Source: Peptostreptococcus porci
GTDB lineage: Bacteria; Bacillota; Clostridia; Peptostreptococcales; Peptostreptococcaceae
Assembly: GCF_009695815.1 (NCBI RefSeq)
Contig: NZ_VUNE01000002.1
Location: 124,001-188,000 of the forward strand
Direction of reading: 5' to 3'
Length of the DNA: 64,000 bases
Under the pieces are notes generated by a model. The model searched no databases, had not been told where the DNA came from, and worked only from the letters and a program-made list of their open reading frames with translations. Each line of letters starts with the position of its first letter. Within the stretch, counting starts at the first letter, position 1. Position numbers and translations under genes: made by a program. This document shows positions 63,962 through 64,000 of the stretch, piece by piece.

Positions 63962-64000
63962 TTACTTTAATTCATCTATGGCTAATTTATACTCTTCCTT
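63962..64000 (-). CDS. transketolase, N-terminal subunit (3' end only)
   Basis: The last 12 codons (KEEYKLAIDELK, then TAA at 63964-63962) of a gene that begins beyond the window. Identity is inferred from its position 11 bases upstream of the transketolase C-terminal subunit, where the thiamine diphosphate-binding subunit is normally encoded. Confidence 0.7.
   Translation of the reverse strand, partial: KEEYKLAIDELK

Overview
The window comes from a low-GC (roughly 30% G+C by eye), obligately anaerobic, Gram-positive-type bacterium of the Clostridia or a close relative. Supporting signs are strong GGAGG ribosome-binding sites with frequent TTG/GTG starts, a rubrerythrin-PerR-desulfoferrodoxin operon, a CWB2 cell-wall protein, sortase, an anaerobic (cobalt-early) cobalamin pathway, a 2-hydroxyacyl-CoA dehydratase-type activase, and probable selenocysteine use. 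A peptostreptococcal-type anaerobe would fit, but I cannot name a genus. No rRNA, tRNA, CRISPR array or phage was seen.

Layout. 0-6 kb: sortase, a DUF5685 protein, a C_GCAxxG redox protein, an arsenosugar pair (AhpD-like plus ArsS radical SAM), and threonine dehydrogenase with DAHP synthase. 6-13.5 kb: bioY behind a probable BirA-controlled promoter, a PsiE protein, a MarR/MATE pair with two operators, and a four-gene cluster (cytidine deaminase-like, dehydratase activase, phosphodiesterase, MFS). 13.8-19.6 kb: fruR-fruK-fruA, then an arsenite methyltransferase (ArsM) interrupted by an in-frame TGA exactly at a conserved arsenic-binding cysteine. The frame continues intact to a normal C-terminus and a hairpin follows the TGA, so I read it as a selenoprotein. 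A DUF5714 gene diverges from it. 19.6-25.5 kb: rhodanese lipoprotein, CWB2 protein, YchF, ECF sigma/anti-sigma pair, HdeD-like protein. 25.5-26.9 kb is accessory: an IS150-type insertion sequence remnant beside a solitary YhcG/DUF1016 nuclease-like gene.

27-31.5 kb: a tight operon of ATP-grasp ligase, aspartate racemase and MurE. It reads as a cassette for a D-aspartate cross-bridge on a non-DAP (Lys or Orn) stem peptide. 32.4-36.7 kb: Re-citrate-synthase-like enzyme, aconitase and NAD isocitrate dehydrogenase, the oxidative half-TCA route to 2-oxoglutarate. 37-44.9 kb: DEAD-box helicase; a TetR plus two half-size ABC transporters whose promoter holds a near-consensus Fur box and two tandem operators; the oxidative-stress operon with a PerR-like box; a universal stress protein.

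45-61.8 kb is a near-complete cobalamin operon on the minus strand: cobT-cobU-cobS-cobC-cobQ-cbiA-cbiB-cobD-pduX-cbiC-cbiD-cbiE-cbiT-cbiF-cbiG-cbiH-cbiJ-cbiK/L. Two members are unusual: CobQ lacks its glutaminase domain yet keeps its C-terminal tail, and CbiK is fused to CbiL through a linker grown from a 36-bp tandem repeat. No cobalamin riboswitch was recognised in the window. The window closes with a CtpA-type protease and a split transketolase, whose N-terminal subunit runs off the end.
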